DNA of 64,000 nucleotides from Atkinsonella hypoxylon (lineage: Eukaryota > Ascomycota > Sordariomycetes > Hypocreales > Clavicipitaceae): the NCBI GenBank assembly GCA_000729835.1, contig JFHB01000082.1, positions 1-64,000 of the forward strand. Reading direction: 5' to 3'. How positions within the stretch are numbered: position 1 is the stretch's first letter; the number at the start of each line of letters is the position of its first letter. The translations under genes were made by a program, and so were the position numbers. The notes beneath the pieces were generated by a model. The model was given only the letters and a program-made list of their open reading frames with translations. It searched no databases and had not been told where the DNA came from. Below, in pieces: positions 30,854 to 42,612 of this stretch.

Positions 30854-32330
30854 GGCGGCAGGAAGTGTTAAACTGTAGATGACAACACAGGAGTCAATAA
30901 TCGAGGAGGGGCGTGGAGAAAAGAAACACGAGACTAGGCAAAGGCAAACGACAAAAAGAGGCCAGGCCAAGAGAATGCGATTGGTAAATGAAGGAGGAAG
31001 AAGAAGACAAAGAAGTAGAGAAGCGTCAGAATAAGGATACGTAAAGAAATATGAGGATTGGGAGGAAGGAAGCTTTCCTTCACAAATGGAAGGAACAAGA
31101 AGGGCAAAACGACAAGCGGCAGGCGCAGAGGCAGAGGCAGACGCTTACGTCAACCTGATCAAGCTTGAAGATCAGTCATAAAGACGAAATATCACGTAAA
31201 ATACGGCCTACCTTGGGTACCGCCCGAGAGACCTATTCCGGCAGAGTCACACGAAAGTGATCCTGCCCGAAACTCAAAAGTTGTTTTCGTGCCCCGAGCT
31301 ATCAACGATCAGCATCTGAGTGGATGCTATCGACGCGTGTGCTGGAGGTCAGTATCATTTCAAGGACATGTGATGCATGACTCTGTCGGTAACTCACCTG
31401 CTGGAGAAAAGACGTGGCTTAAGGTGTATGTGGAAAGAGGGAAAAGTCTGGAGATACGCAATTGTGTCGGGAGCTCTTTACGTTGGAGAAGCAGACCTGC
31501 CAACAGCTGCTCAGGCAGGTGCGGACAGGTGTCACCACGGTTTGCTGCAACTGACGGGCAGTGAATTACCCATAAAATATCATAAACACTCTGGGTACGA
31601 TTGAGTAGCGTTAAAGAGAGTAGAGAATCTAGACATGATGCATTCATAATTAACCATGGGTATCTGGCTTGTTCTAAAACTGTTGAAGCTCCTTCTCCTT
31701 TCACTAATGTCCTCACTAAACCATCTGATCGCGCATATATCTTCTCTCTGGTCAATCCCGGGGCTATTCTACTGGTTACGATCAAATGTTTGAAGAATTC
31801 AAGAGTGTATCATTAGAATCAAAAAAATTGATAAGCAATATGCCATATCGAAAAAAAAATGTATCAAGACAAGATAAAGCGGAGGGCTCAGCCTCAATCT
31901 AAATGCACAAGCCTCAGGACGAGCCGTGGTGAAATATTTGGGGAAGCAGCAACACAAGACACAAAATCATACCCCAGCGCCTCATGAAATTCCGTCACAG
32001 TATGATGTTTCCAGAAGAGTGCTCCGTCGAGTTTCATCATGTCGAATACGTGGACATCTATGCTGCTAATAAAATAGAAGAAAGCGATAAAATAATGCAG
32101 TAGGCGATGGATCAATGAATGAGGCTAGAGATGATAGCGCTTGTTGTCTTCGGGGTATGTAGAAAGCGTCGAAACCGCAAATGCGAAGGGTTTGGTAACG
32201 GGGGGGCAAGCAAGTTTTGATTGAATAAATGAGGCAAAATAAGCGAGAGGAGCCGAACGCTGTTGCTGGCCCAGTGGCCATACTCGTCCTGTGGTGAAGT
32301 GATTGTGAGAATCAGGGAAGTTTGGGAAGC
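30854..32330. other. No gene recognised
   Basis: About 1.5 kb. The left part is the promoter of the PANL-repeat gene, with a purine-rich tract (30905-31140). The right part is the 3' flank of the She3-like gene. Open frames present are short and without domains. Confidence 0.45.
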
Positions 32331-33634
32331 TCATTCAGCCCCTCTCACGTTTTGCTTCACGTTTAACGCCCATTTGAGTTTGTGTAAAGTCTCTCTGGCT
32401 TCTTCCAATTGCTTCTCCTGCTCCGCTTGCCTCTGTCTTGCACTCGTTTTGATATCTCTTAGCTCGTTTTCTTGGGCTTTTTTATATTCCTCGAAGAGAC
32501 GCGCAATCTCCTCCTTTTCACGTCGCAGTTCTTTGATGTTGTTGTCCTGCTGCTCACACAGGTCTCGCAATGTTGTAATCTTATCGTCATCTGATTTGCG
32601 CTCGTCAACAATGGTATTAATTTCACCCCTCAGTTTCGAGACGGTGCGCTTGACCTCCTCGCCCTGATCACGCCAATGTGAAGAGATGGCATTGTACCGG
32701 CCTTCCATCAACTGCGCATAACTCGTTGCTTCCTCTACCCGGATTGTGGTATCGACCTTTACTTTGTCCAGCTCCTCTTTCCAGCCCCGTTCACTCTGCC
32801 GAGCAGCTTCTGTTTTGCGCTTCTCCAACTCTACAGCTGTCGTCAAGGACTCGACCTGACGCTCCTTTCGAGCAAGCAGAGTCTTGGTGACATTTGTTTC
32901 CAACAATCGACCTTCATACTCGTTCATCATGCGTTCCATCTTATCTTCGACCAGCTTAGCAGCCAACTTGGCTTCTTCTGCTCGCAATCTTTCGATCTGG
33001 ATATCTCTCTTGAGAGCATCGTTGTCACTAACAAGCTTGTTGATGACCCGACCGGTCTTCCCGAGGCCGGCTTTTCCAATGGTAGAATCCCACTGTCCAC
33101 TGTCTGCGTCTTCCGATATTGTTGACGAGTCGTGTGGAGTGGAAGGTACTATCGTCCGTACGCCATTGCCGCTCCATCTACTCAACGTTGTCGCTTCACT
33201 TCGTGGACCATGTTTTAACCTTGTGGTTGACGGAGTGCGATCTAGCTGTTGTTGTTGTAGTGGTTGTAGTGGCTGTGACTGTGATTGTTGCTGGCTATGG
33301 CTCCCCATGGAGGAAATGGCACTGGCCGTGGAATTGACGCTGCTTGCGAAGGTACTGCGCTTGCTGTCTGGACTAGACTCGGAGCCGTCGAAGCTAGGGA
33401 CGCTTCGAATAGTGGCCGTTCTGGCAAGAGCGTGTTTTGCAGCGTTGTGTGAAGGTGTGGGACGTGCTGCCGTCATGGTGTTCATAGTGCCTGTCGAGGC
33501 CGGAGTAGGGATCTTTGCCGGTAAAGCATCTAGCACAGCTGAGTTGATGGACGATGACGGACGACGTAGTTGCAGTAGCTTGGAAAAAGACCAGACTTAG
33601 CGAGACGAGGATTGATCAAGGACGGTTGTTGCAT
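32331..33634 (-). CDS. She3-like coiled-coil protein (SWI5-dependent HO expression protein 3 family)
   Basis: Tentative model: complement(join(32331..33538,33592..33634)), 416 aa. The core is secure. Residues about 30-160 are disordered and rich in Ser and Gln, with a CAG/CAA tract encoding Gln runs. A long coiled coil follows, starting GLGKTGRVINKLVSDNDALK and continuing QIERLRAEEAKLAAKLVEDK. This opening is the hallmark of the fungal SHE3 family, which in yeast bridges myosin V to mRNA cargo through She2. Filamentous relatives have unknown cargo. The N-terminus is uncertain. The frame is open upstream to a TAA without an ATG, so either a 53-nt intron with weak donor GTCTTT joins it to the ATG at 33634, or translation starts at the internal ATG at 33485 (MNTMTAARPT). 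The stop is TGA at 32331-32333. Confidence 0.75.
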
Positions 33635-35486
33635 CAAGACAGTAAGCAGACACGGATGGCAGAGGTCAAGAGATCAAAGATGGACCTTTAGGGAAGGGTC
33701 TGGCCAAGTCAGGTTTTTTCTTTGTCCTGCGCCGGCCAGGATGATGTGGATGTAACAGTGACAGACAGATGGTCAATGGGTTAGGCTAGGTGCCGGGGAG
33801 CCTTGGAACCTTGGAAGGCAGGGCTTGACCCACATAGACAGTGGCGCAGGTACAGATTCAGGAACATGAACAAGTTGACGCCTGTGGGCGAGAAGGGGGC
33901 AGGAATTGGCGTCTTACGGAGTACTGTGTGAAGTGGCTTGCTTGGTAAATGGGAAAGTCGCGCTTCTGTAAGCGATTCCGAGGCATAGCGCATCCGAGAT
34001 GGAAACGAGATCTGCAATGCTACAAGGTACCTACATATATATACCTAGGTAGGTAGGTACTAGCTGAAAGTGATGGATCAGTGGGGCACCTATAGGGTAG
34101 GTAGCAGGTACCTTACCTACCTAGACTTGGCGTTGAATAACCTAGGTACTTAGGTACCTGAGACTGTTGCCTCATCCTATCTCCTAGGCGCCTTAGGTAA
34201 CACGCAAGGGCAAAAAAAAAAAAGAAATAACGGGTTCTGCTGACAGGCAAGGCAAGAGCCGTTGTTTTTCTTGTCCCCGCGGTTGACTAGGTACCTAGGT
34301 ACCTAGTTACCTGATTTACCGGGTATATGTACTTTGTACCTAATGTATGGAGACGATGGAATCCGCATCCCTGACAGTTCCGGTGCCTTGTGGTGACCCC
34401 CTGAGCCCCTGTACACTGGGTCCTGGGTCCAAGGCTGGACTATCTATCCTGAGCAGCTCTGGATTGACCAAAGCCATACGGGGTACTGGGTAGCACGCTA
34501 AAAGAATCCCAGACTCAGCGTTGATGCCGCGCCGAAGGCGACGGCGAACGCCTGGTCCGTTACTGTCCAGCCCGGCGTAGTCCAGCAGAAAAGATCATCG
34601 GGGCGATGATGTACGAGTAAAGTCCAATCTACCTGGACGCCCTACAGGGCAGTGGACGGGCGCCACATGGTTGCCCTGCCAACCCTTCATCCAGCGCAAA
34701 GCGACCCATCAGAACGCGACTGACTTGACTTGACCTTCCGCGCCCACTTTGGCGACCACGCTAAAGTGCGCCACGCTGAACCGATCGTTTGACCTGGGTC
34801 GGCTAGACAACAAAGAGACGCGACAGATAAGGATCTGCAGGATGCGTCATGCGCTCACGGGCAACGACTCTTCCTGCTCGCATCAATCTTCAACAGGTCC
34901 GATCGCACTCTTCGTACTCTACTAGAGCCCCTTCTCAACTTAAAGAGGCGTTCGCTGCTTAAATAACGGACGTGTTTCAAACATACTAGACGGGTATTGC
35001 TCCCAACGGATGTTTCAGCACCACTGGCCTCCTCCAGTTCATCCCTTTGCCGCGCACTGATGTCTACAGCCGTGTTTGAGTTTTATTGTCCAATCCATGG
35101 GTGCATCGAGCAATGACCACCACATTGCAATTTCTCTGAGCAGCCCGCAGCTTTTCATGCGATTCAATCGGCATCAAGCCGTGGTTGATCGGTACATAGT
35201 TTGCGTGCATACAAGCGCGCCCTATAAAGCGGTACTACCTACCACTTATATATGAAAAAAGGAAACCCTTTTACATACAATACAGCCATCGATGTCTCTC
35301 CATCAGAGCCGACAGGCATCCATTTCTGCTAAGATAATCATTGTGTTTCCGACTAAACGCCTCGTTTTTATGCCTCATTCCGCGTAGGGTGTACACCAGT
35401 TTCCGCTGCGCAAACGCCTCCTCAAAGCCATTTTCTAGGCAGACGTCCTTCGCATTGCATAAATGGGAAATCTTACAGCATTCCAC
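33635..35486. other. Intergenic stretch rich in TACCTAGGTA words
   Basis: About 1.85 kb without a supported gene. Clusters of GGTACC/CCTAGG words fill 34025-34165 and 34285-34335, a TACGGAGTA word lies at 33915, and an A-run at 34211. It separates the promoter of the She3-like gene from the 3' end of the Pta1 gene. Confidence 0.5.
34025..34335. repeat. TACCTAGGTA/GGTACC repeat cluster
   Basis: The densest cluster of this word family in the window, with exact TACCTAGGTA at 34042-34051 and 34292-34301 and many one-base variants (AACCTAGGTACTTAGGTACC, ACCTTACCTACC). Self-complementary words could form small hairpins. Confidence 0.7.
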
Positions 35487-37931
35487 TCACGCTGCAATGG
35501 CCGTTCCTGCTGTATTTAAACCATTGTCTCCTCCGTTGGCCTTGGCCTCAGCCACTTCCACAAATCCCGGCCTGTACTTAGACAAATACTTAGATGCCAT
35601 TGGCCGCGCATCGTCGACTGTAAAAAAGAGGGAAAAAATTTTTTTTATGAGCATTCCATATTAAAGGAGTAGACAGGGTTGTTCTGATGAAGAGATATAT
35701 GATTTCACTTACACTCGGTCCAAATATCCTGCACGGTGTCGAGAGCAATCTCCTTGACGGGCGGTCGCATCATGGCTAGATACAGCAGACTTGTCAAAGC
35801 CAGTTGAGTGACGCTAGGATCGCGGCACATATCTTTGACTCGGGAAAGTATGCTGCGGTTCAGTTCGGGAATTTCACTCAAAAAGCGCGTCAATACCTTG
35901 TCTTGTGGATGGAGATACGGGAGAAAGCCGTTAATGAGTCGCAGTGCCGTCCTTTCGTAGATTTGCGCATCATCGCCTCCTATGCGTGCTTGTATTTTAT
36001 CGTTGTACCACTCTTCGCACAGCCATGATATAGCAACGTCGATGTGTCTGCGGAAATCCTCCATGATATAGTTATACAGGACATCTCTAATGTCGTGACT
36101 GAGTGACTGCTGCCGACGAGATCCATCCTCTTCACCCTTGACCATATTCTCTTCGAGTCCTGTGGTCGAGCGTGTAGCAAGCCGCGTCAGAATAGTCATC
36201 CAAGCATCTCTGGTGCCTGAGCTGGCAGCCAGTCGCGCAAATCCAGCCTTGTTCTTTTTGGCTGTTGGCTCTTCTAAAGACTTCATCATGTCCACCACCT
36301 TTGCCACAGTTCCGCTACCTGCTGCCAGCGCCATTTGCGGCGTTAGTTGAGGTGGTTGCGGCAAGGCGAACGAACTTAGTGCTAGAGTTGTATCCAGGGC
36401 TGACAAGTCTTGTAAGCTCGCTGAAGAGCCGTCTAGTTTGTTCAAAAGTTGTTCAGTATCCTCAGCTTGGTAGAAGTCCGGCTCATAGTCGTCATCATCG
36501 TCATCTACACCAAGTGGCGCTGTATTGGGGTTCAGTTCAGGAGCAGGCTCATTCGCCACAGTATTCAATCGTTCCCGTACGCCATCGACTGCTTTCGCAA
36601 GTAATTGAGCATCGATGCGTGACAGTGAAGTGACAGTGATCTTTGATATCATTGCAGCGGGAAGTTGTGCTAGATCAAATGACTTCAAGCCCGGATGCGC
36701 GACGAGCGTGAATATATCGGCCAGGCTGTGAGGCCCCTGTCCAAGTGGAGGAATTTGAGGCATATAAGTCTCGACAACTTTCTGGCGTTTGGCATCAAAT
36801 CCGTCATGTTGCAGCGCCTCCGACTGTCTTTTCCTACCTGAATCATCTAATATCTCCAATACGGTCCGCATCGTACTCTGGACATGTTGATGTATCCGTG
36901 GAACTATAGGATTGTGAGGATCACGTTTTGTGAGGTGAATTAACAATAAGCGAGCTGTTTTTTCCATCGACTTGATCATCACTCTGGTTCTCGGCGTCAG
37001 AGGTGAGTTGGCTAATTGCAGAGGATTGAAACTGAGGAGGGCATTCCAAATTCGGCTCGACGTCGCTGGACGGGTCCGGACCAGAATAGACAAGCAATTC
37101 AGAGTTGCGTCGACTAAAAGGGCATCACTGAGTTTTGTAAGCAATTGTGCATAGCCAAGATAACTGCTGTTTCCTTACGTGCTCTCTTGCAAGATGCTGA
37201 GCATGCGGTCCAGTAGTCCTGAAGCTTCCGCTTCGAGATTCCGTGGGTCAAGTGATTGGTGATTCGGAGGCACCTTATCTAGAGAGATATCCAGAGTGCC
37301 GGCTTGCTGCAGGAAGTCAGCCATAATTCAAGTAGCGGTCGACGTTATATGACGAACCCTGTACTCTGCTCCAGAAGAAGCCGTTTGGGCTAAAACAACC
37401 CGCTGGGCAAACTTGATACAACTGATTTTGACTGAGGGAATAGCGTTGTCCCATAATCGCAAGATGGTTTGTTTGATACTCAAGACCTTGTCCCAAGTAA
37501 CTGTATCGTAGCCATTGTTTATTCTGCAAAAGTGAAGCAGATTAGCCTGCAGTCCCAAGAATGGACTGCCGTTTCATGAAGGACCGTGCTTGAACTTACA
37601 TCCACCTCATGGCCAGCGGGTAGATGCTCGCTGCCGTTTGAATCACACTGCGCAAGACTTGCGGATCCTCTCTCTCGTTCAACAAAGATTCAATGGTTGC
37701 AAGGACGTATAGCTGCATTGTCTCCTTCTCGCCGTTGGGAAGAGCAGGCGTCGAGAAGGCCTCGGCCAAGAATTCGGCTCCCCATCGTCGCAGTTCGACC
37801 GGTGCATTCGGCCCTATGATGGGTAAGAGACCCCTCACGACGCTTTGATAGTAGTTGACATCGCCCAGGACAAGCTTTCTCGCATCATTGAGCTGGCGGA
37901 TCTGATCTGGCACGGAAAGATTGGAGCTCAT
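35487..37931 (-). CDS. pta1: Pta1/symplekin, mRNA 3'-end processing scaffold
   Basis: Model: complement(join(35487..35617,35713..37127,37179..37306,37358..37523,37600..37931)), 723 aa. It is the scaffold subunit of the nuclear cleavage and polyadenylation factor, binding Ssu72 and other factors. The N-terminal HEAT-repeat region starts MSSNLSVPDQIRQLNDARKL. Family-typical blocks include WDKVLSIKQTILRLWDNA, KISCIKFAQRVVLAQT, VPPNHQSLDPRNLEAEASG and LVDATLNCLSILVRTRP. An Asp run (GVDDDDDDYEP) marks the central linker. Intron 3 (51 nt, GTTCGT donor, GCTGAC branch) removes an in-frame TGA and is required. Length is close to yeast Pta1 (785 aa) and much shorter than animal symplekin. It diverges from coa3 at 38623 across about 690 bp. 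Confidence 0.92.
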
Positions 37932-38622
37932 AATGGTTCCAAGCAGCCTCGGTGGGCTGATCCGTCTCGATGCGTCGCGTTGCGTCTCGTTTCCCAAAAA
38001 ACCTGCGATTTTCTATCCTTTGCCGTCTTCGGAGTGCCGCAAAATACTGAATATAATCCCAGCGACGAGCGCAACCTGGTCATTCCCTTGGCAGTGATCG
38101 TGATTTGGATGGCGCCTCGGTCGAGGGTTGCGCGACTAGGCCTGGGGCTTGATAGGCTATCAGTCAATTCGTCCCATGCTCTGCAACCGAGACGCAGGTG
38201 ACCGTGAAGGTTGTGGGTTCGCTAGCTGCTGGGAATGCTTGTCACGACGGTTGTCAAGCTTAGTCGCAGATATAAGTGGATGTTTGGTCGGATTCGTTGC
38301 AGAAACACTTCCGCGATTGCAGTCAGTCCAAGCAAGGTTTTGGCTGCCAATTTGAGACGCGGATTGATGACCCACCCCTGGCCATGCACGGACTATCATA
38401 TCAATCTGTACGTCAGAGCACATTTATTTACCCGACAATGATCCGCTCCACGGCGCGTCTTCAGTACGGAGAACTTCGTACGTCATTCACCGAGACAACA
38501 GCGGAAATTAAAAAGACTTTTAATTATCATTGACTACCTCAAGAATCTCCTCCACATCCACACATATCTTGCTTCTCTTTCCCCCTCCGCAGTGGCTTAA
38601 ATAGAGCTACGTGTAGCATAAA
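37932..38622. promoter_or_regulatory. Shared divergent promoter of pta1 and coa3
   Basis: These 691 bp separate divergent housekeeping genes. Short open frames inside have no domains. Promoter role follows from position; no specific element is claimed. Confidence 0.4.
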
Positions 38623-38963
38623 ATGGCCAAGTTCGCATCTTCCTCGTACCGTTCACTGTCTATAAACTGTCAACTAACCTAGAATTAGCTCACAATCAAC
38701 GTATTACGACCGCCGATATCGTCAGGGCCCGGCGCTCATTCGTGCTCGACGGCCATATTTATACAAGAACGCAGCAACTGGTTTGGGCCTCATGGCCATA
38801 GTTGGAGGCATTTGTAAGACACAATGAATGCACCCTCGTTGCCTTCAGGTCATTACTCTAATGTATCACAATAGATTGGTACACATTGAAAGCAGTCGGC
38901 CAGGATGACTTTGAAGATGTCAAGGTCCCTGACGTATCACAAAAGCAATCGACGTCAAAATAA
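38623..38963 (+). CDS. coa3: Cytochrome c oxidase assembly factor 3 (Coa3)
   Basis: Model: join(38623..38645,38689..38813,38875..38963), 78 aa. The exons are all short, so the gene is easily missed. Coa3 is a small inner-membrane protein that works with Cox14 and Mss51 to couple COX1 synthesis to complex IV assembly. The family signature is clear: STYYDRRYRQGPALIRARRP, then KNAATGLGLMAIVGGICWY as the single membrane span, then VGQDDFEDVKVPD facing the intermembrane space. Intron 1 is only 43 nt, with a GTACCG donor and an AACTAACC branch; it sets the first seven codons (MAKFASS). Intron 2 is 61 nt. There is no cleavable presequence, as expected for the family. It diverges from pta1. Confidence 0.9.
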
Positions 38964-39585
38964 ACCAGAGTTCGACTTGTACACGATACTTATCGACGGC
39001 ATGAAACTGGTTACTGGGTGGAAGTGACCAGATGTGAACGGCAGCCGAAGTGCTACACCTCTCGACGATGGAAGTTAAAAGGCAATCCGCCTAAAGATTT
39101 GTGTAAGGCACCGGCTTTACGCTCTATTTCTAATGAGGAAGTAGATGGCTTTCTCAAACTTATTCAGCTACTCACTGATCATAAACGCCACCCATAATGA
39201 CCGTTTCCGTCTTTGTACAATTAACGACATACGCGTCTTCTCTGTGTCTCATGTATTGAATAGGAATATAGTTGGATACTAGACAATACATCTGTACATC
39301 TAGTCGTCTGGACTCCACTGTTTACAATCGCCTAACGTCCCCTTACGCTCATGTCAGAACCAAAGACCAGTCGCGCTACCCATGCATTATCTCTTTATAT
39401 GCCTTTTTAATGTCATTGACATACCAAACAAGCATCAGAAGAAACCAAAAGCACATGCAAAAACAATGCCGAAAAATCCCTCGGGGTATCATCTTTATCC
39501 GTTCTAAACGCAGCTGACAAGTACGCGTCCAAAACACCAAAGCTTACGCCTGCCATACTAAGAGTCATTGGCCATTAATAACAGC
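38964..39585. other. Convergent intergenic region
   Basis: 3' flanks of coa3 and of the Dep1/Sds3-like gene. No gene seen. Confidence 0.5.
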
Positions 39586-41730
39586 TCATACAGCTGCAGT
39601 TTTCGAACCCCTGCCCATACTTATTATGCCTGATACTCGCTTCACTTGATGAGCAGCGGGCCCAATGATAGACCTTGACAGCTCCGGGGACTCGGATGCA
39701 CGGGCTGTCAAGCTTAGTGACTTGGCAACTGGTGTTTGGTTTTCCAAGACCGGCTTCATGGGTGTTGCCGCTGGCGCCTCGGCCGCTGGCGCTGCCACAG
39801 TATTTGGCCGATGAGCATGAGAAGCGGTGTTCGAGAATTGCTGATGGATCTTGTGTGAAGAGTGACGGGGATTTGCCCACGGCGTGTCTTTAATAAATTG
39901 TTCGCCAGCTGGGCCGAGACGTGCGAAATTGGGGGTTGGGTAGTCATCCCGGGTCGAGACCATGGGTTTTTGACGGCCGCGTCGGACTTTCTTCAATGCG
40001 AAGAAAAGTCAGCACATGCTTCAGATATTGAACAGGTACTGATAGTGTCATGAGCCTACCTCAATAGCGCTAAAATCAGCTTCAATCTCGGATGCTGAGG
40101 CTCCTTTGAGTTCAGGGCCAGCAGGAAACCCTTCATATTTGGCGAGGCCAGCCAATGTTGAAACCTCGGTGTTGTACGCAATTGCGTTTTTGACTCGTCG
40201 TACTTGATCCTTGGGAAACAAAAGTCCATAATCTGGAAGGCTATGCGCACTCCGTCTTGCCGTCTGTATTTCATACCATTGCCGATTCAGGGACTCTAGG
40301 GCTGCTTCTCGCCTCTCACGGACCGCTTGGAAGAATTGGCTCCAAACCTGGGCTCGTACAGCAACGGCTCGACGCTCATGAGCCTCGAGGCGCAAGGCGC
40401 ATTCGGCGTTGATTTCTTGTACTCTTCTTTCTAGTCGGTCGTCTAAGCATTGCTTCATGTTTAAGAACTCGTGGTGTGTCGGTACGTCAGCAAGTAATGA
40501 TTGCTCCTCTTCCTCCAGTCGTTGTAATCTATCTTTGTATAGCCTGAGGGCACGGATTAGATCGACAGGTGCATCACACAATGCGGGGTGTGTGAAGGCC
40601 TACCTGTCCCTGAAAATGACAAACATTTCCTCTATATGACTCCAGTCCCTGAATGCGGCACTTTTCCTTTCAGCTACTTCTTGAGTCAGCCATTGGTTTT
40701 CCGATGAGATAGGGGGATATAACAGTTTCGTACCTTCTTCGATGCTCTTCGCCGCAGCATCATGTTCATCCGCCTCAGCCTCAACATCTTCATGCCGCTG
40801 CTCTATATCGTCATCGTCCGCAGTCTCCACTTCTTCACCATTCACGTCTTGACGAGGCGTGCCTGCTGGAGTGGTGTTGCCGGAGCCGGCCTTTCTCTTA
40901 GGCCCATTCCGAGTTACCTTCTTCGAAGCCAGCTTCTCCTTGTCTGATTGTTCGCTATCTGTGACCCCGTCGTTGCGAACCGGTAACGCATCGTTCTCTT
41001 CACCGCCAAACTGATTGCCAGTCTGTATGTTGCCTGAGGTTGTGTCATCGTCATTCGTAGGCGTGTCAGCAGTCAGGCCAGGCTCGGTGGCTCCGACAGA
41101 AGTCAAACGCTTGCGCATCGGCTCATCTAGCTCGGATTGGTCTGCCATGGGAGAACGCTTTCTCTTGCGTTCCTGCGACTCCCGCTTATTTTCACCATCG
41201 ATGCTCGTGTCATTGCTCGCGGCAGGCTTGGTGGGGGAGTTGTCGGCCGAGGCTACTGAAGCGCCATCTTCCGACGCAGAGTCGTCATCGCGATCATTTT
41301 CGTCGTCTCCAACCAATCTTGATGTACTCTGCGGTTTGCTTGGTGTATGCTCAAAGACTTGACCCTGATTGTACTGATCGACAACAACGTCTCGCTGTCT
41401 TTGAATTCTTGGTGTGTCGTAGAGCCTTTCTGTCTCGGCTTCGGTATCATTAGCTTCTGAATTATCCTCAGAGCCAGCTTCTGACAGGGCGCTTTCTGAC
41501 TCTGATCGAATATTCTTGTTGACATCGTCGTTAGGCTCTTCGTCGCCACCGACGCTCGAATGGTCAGCGTCGTCATTTTGGTCATCGATTTGCATGTGTT
41601 GGATATCGTCATCATTGGCATCCCCGTCTTCGACTTCACTTAGTGGGCTGGAAACATTGCTGTCTTCTATATCAGCCTCACCAGTCCCCGAAGGCGACAA
41701 GGTGCCGCGCGCGGAGGCAGCAGCCGCCAT
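39586..41730 (-). CDS. Dep1/Sds3-like subunit of the Sin3-Rpd3 histone deacetylase complex
   Basis: Model: complement(join(39586..39990,40060..40543,40604..41730)), 671 aa, ATG at 41730 (MAAAASARGTLSP); an in-frame stop lies 36 nt upstream of this ATG. The N-terminal 340 residues are acidic and disordered, with a KRKRS basic patch. The conserved Sds3/Dep1 domain spans about 345-540: FRDWSHIEEMFVIFRDRLYK crossing intron 1, LEEEEQSLLADVPTH, MKQCLDDRLERRVQEINAE, VWSQFFQAVRERREAALE and SLPDYGLLFPKD. This segment anchors the protein to Sin3. The C-terminal exon is basic and Ala/Pro-rich. In the nucleus the complex deacetylates histones to repress transcription. Dep1 versus Sds3 orthology cannot be settled by eye. 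It diverges from nop12 across about 880 bp. Confidence 0.88.
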
Positions 41731-42612
41731 GGCTTCTTCGACCACGAGGTCTGCGGTCGGTGCCGGCAGTCAAACGTTCGAGAGTCGGGATGTCGAAGCC
41801 AGAGCCACTGAACCGCCGCACGGCCTTTCTCTGGCGAGGTATGAGGGAGCGAGCTTTCTCGCAGAGCTGCTAGGAGTGGCACTTGGGAGCCAAAACGCCT
41901 GCAGGCAAGGTGGAGAGGAGATAATGCTCGCAGAATCTGCAGTCGACAAGGAAGGGGCCAAAAGGCGCCTCGAGAAGGAATTGGCAAATGCGAGGCGTTT
42001 TGAGGGGGCAGAAATGGAAATAGTGAAGTAGCTGCAGCGTTGAGGGGTTTGCTGAGAAGGTGTGGTGACGGAGAGCAGAAGCAGAAGCAGAAGCCGAAGA
42101 AGCGAGAGAGGGAGGGCCGCTTCGCGCAGAGTCGGCGTCTATGACTTTTCTGCGCTGCGTTGCACCAGCAGGTGGCAGGTGGGCGGTAGTGGTGGATCGG
42201 CCTATCTTCTACCTAGGTACCCAGGTAGGTACCTGGGTAGGTCCTGCTCTGCACATTAACTATCCACCTCAGCAGGCATGTACAGCGCAAGAGCGGGTGC
42301 GTAATGACAGGGATCCCACGAGCGGTGACGTTAGGCAGAATCATGATCGTGGGGGTTACGGTCTCGCAGCCGCGGCCTTGGGCCAATGACGCATTATTCC
42401 GGTGCAGGACTCTGAACGGTGGGGCCCCATTGATCTCCAATTGGCTCCAAACTACTCGGGCTAGCACCGGCCTGGTGCCGCCGTCCAGAATTTTAGGGTC
42501 TGGATTTTTGTTCTTTTTCCCGGGCTGCAGAAAGCAGGCTGGCTTGCAGTGCTCAAAGACTGTCTTGTCTGGTGGTTTACTTCTGGTGCAGACACCACCC
42601 GTCAGAATTGCA
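41731..42612. promoter_or_regulatory. Shared divergent promoter region of the Dep1/Sds3-like gene and nop12
   Basis: These 882 bp lie between divergent starts. A TACCTAGGTA/GGTACC cluster occupies 42207-42241 and a GA-rich tract 42075-42115. Plus-strand open frames across 41516-42031 are shadows of the acidic Dep1 coding region and of this promoter. Confidence 0.4.

Noticed and set aside
31360..31785. 141-codon minus-strand frame
   Set aside because: No domain, no ATG-supported conserved start and no splice context; probably chance.
41516..42031. 171-codon plus-strand frame
   Set aside because: Ser/Thr-rich antisense shadow of the acidic, low-complexity start of the Dep1/Sds3-like gene.
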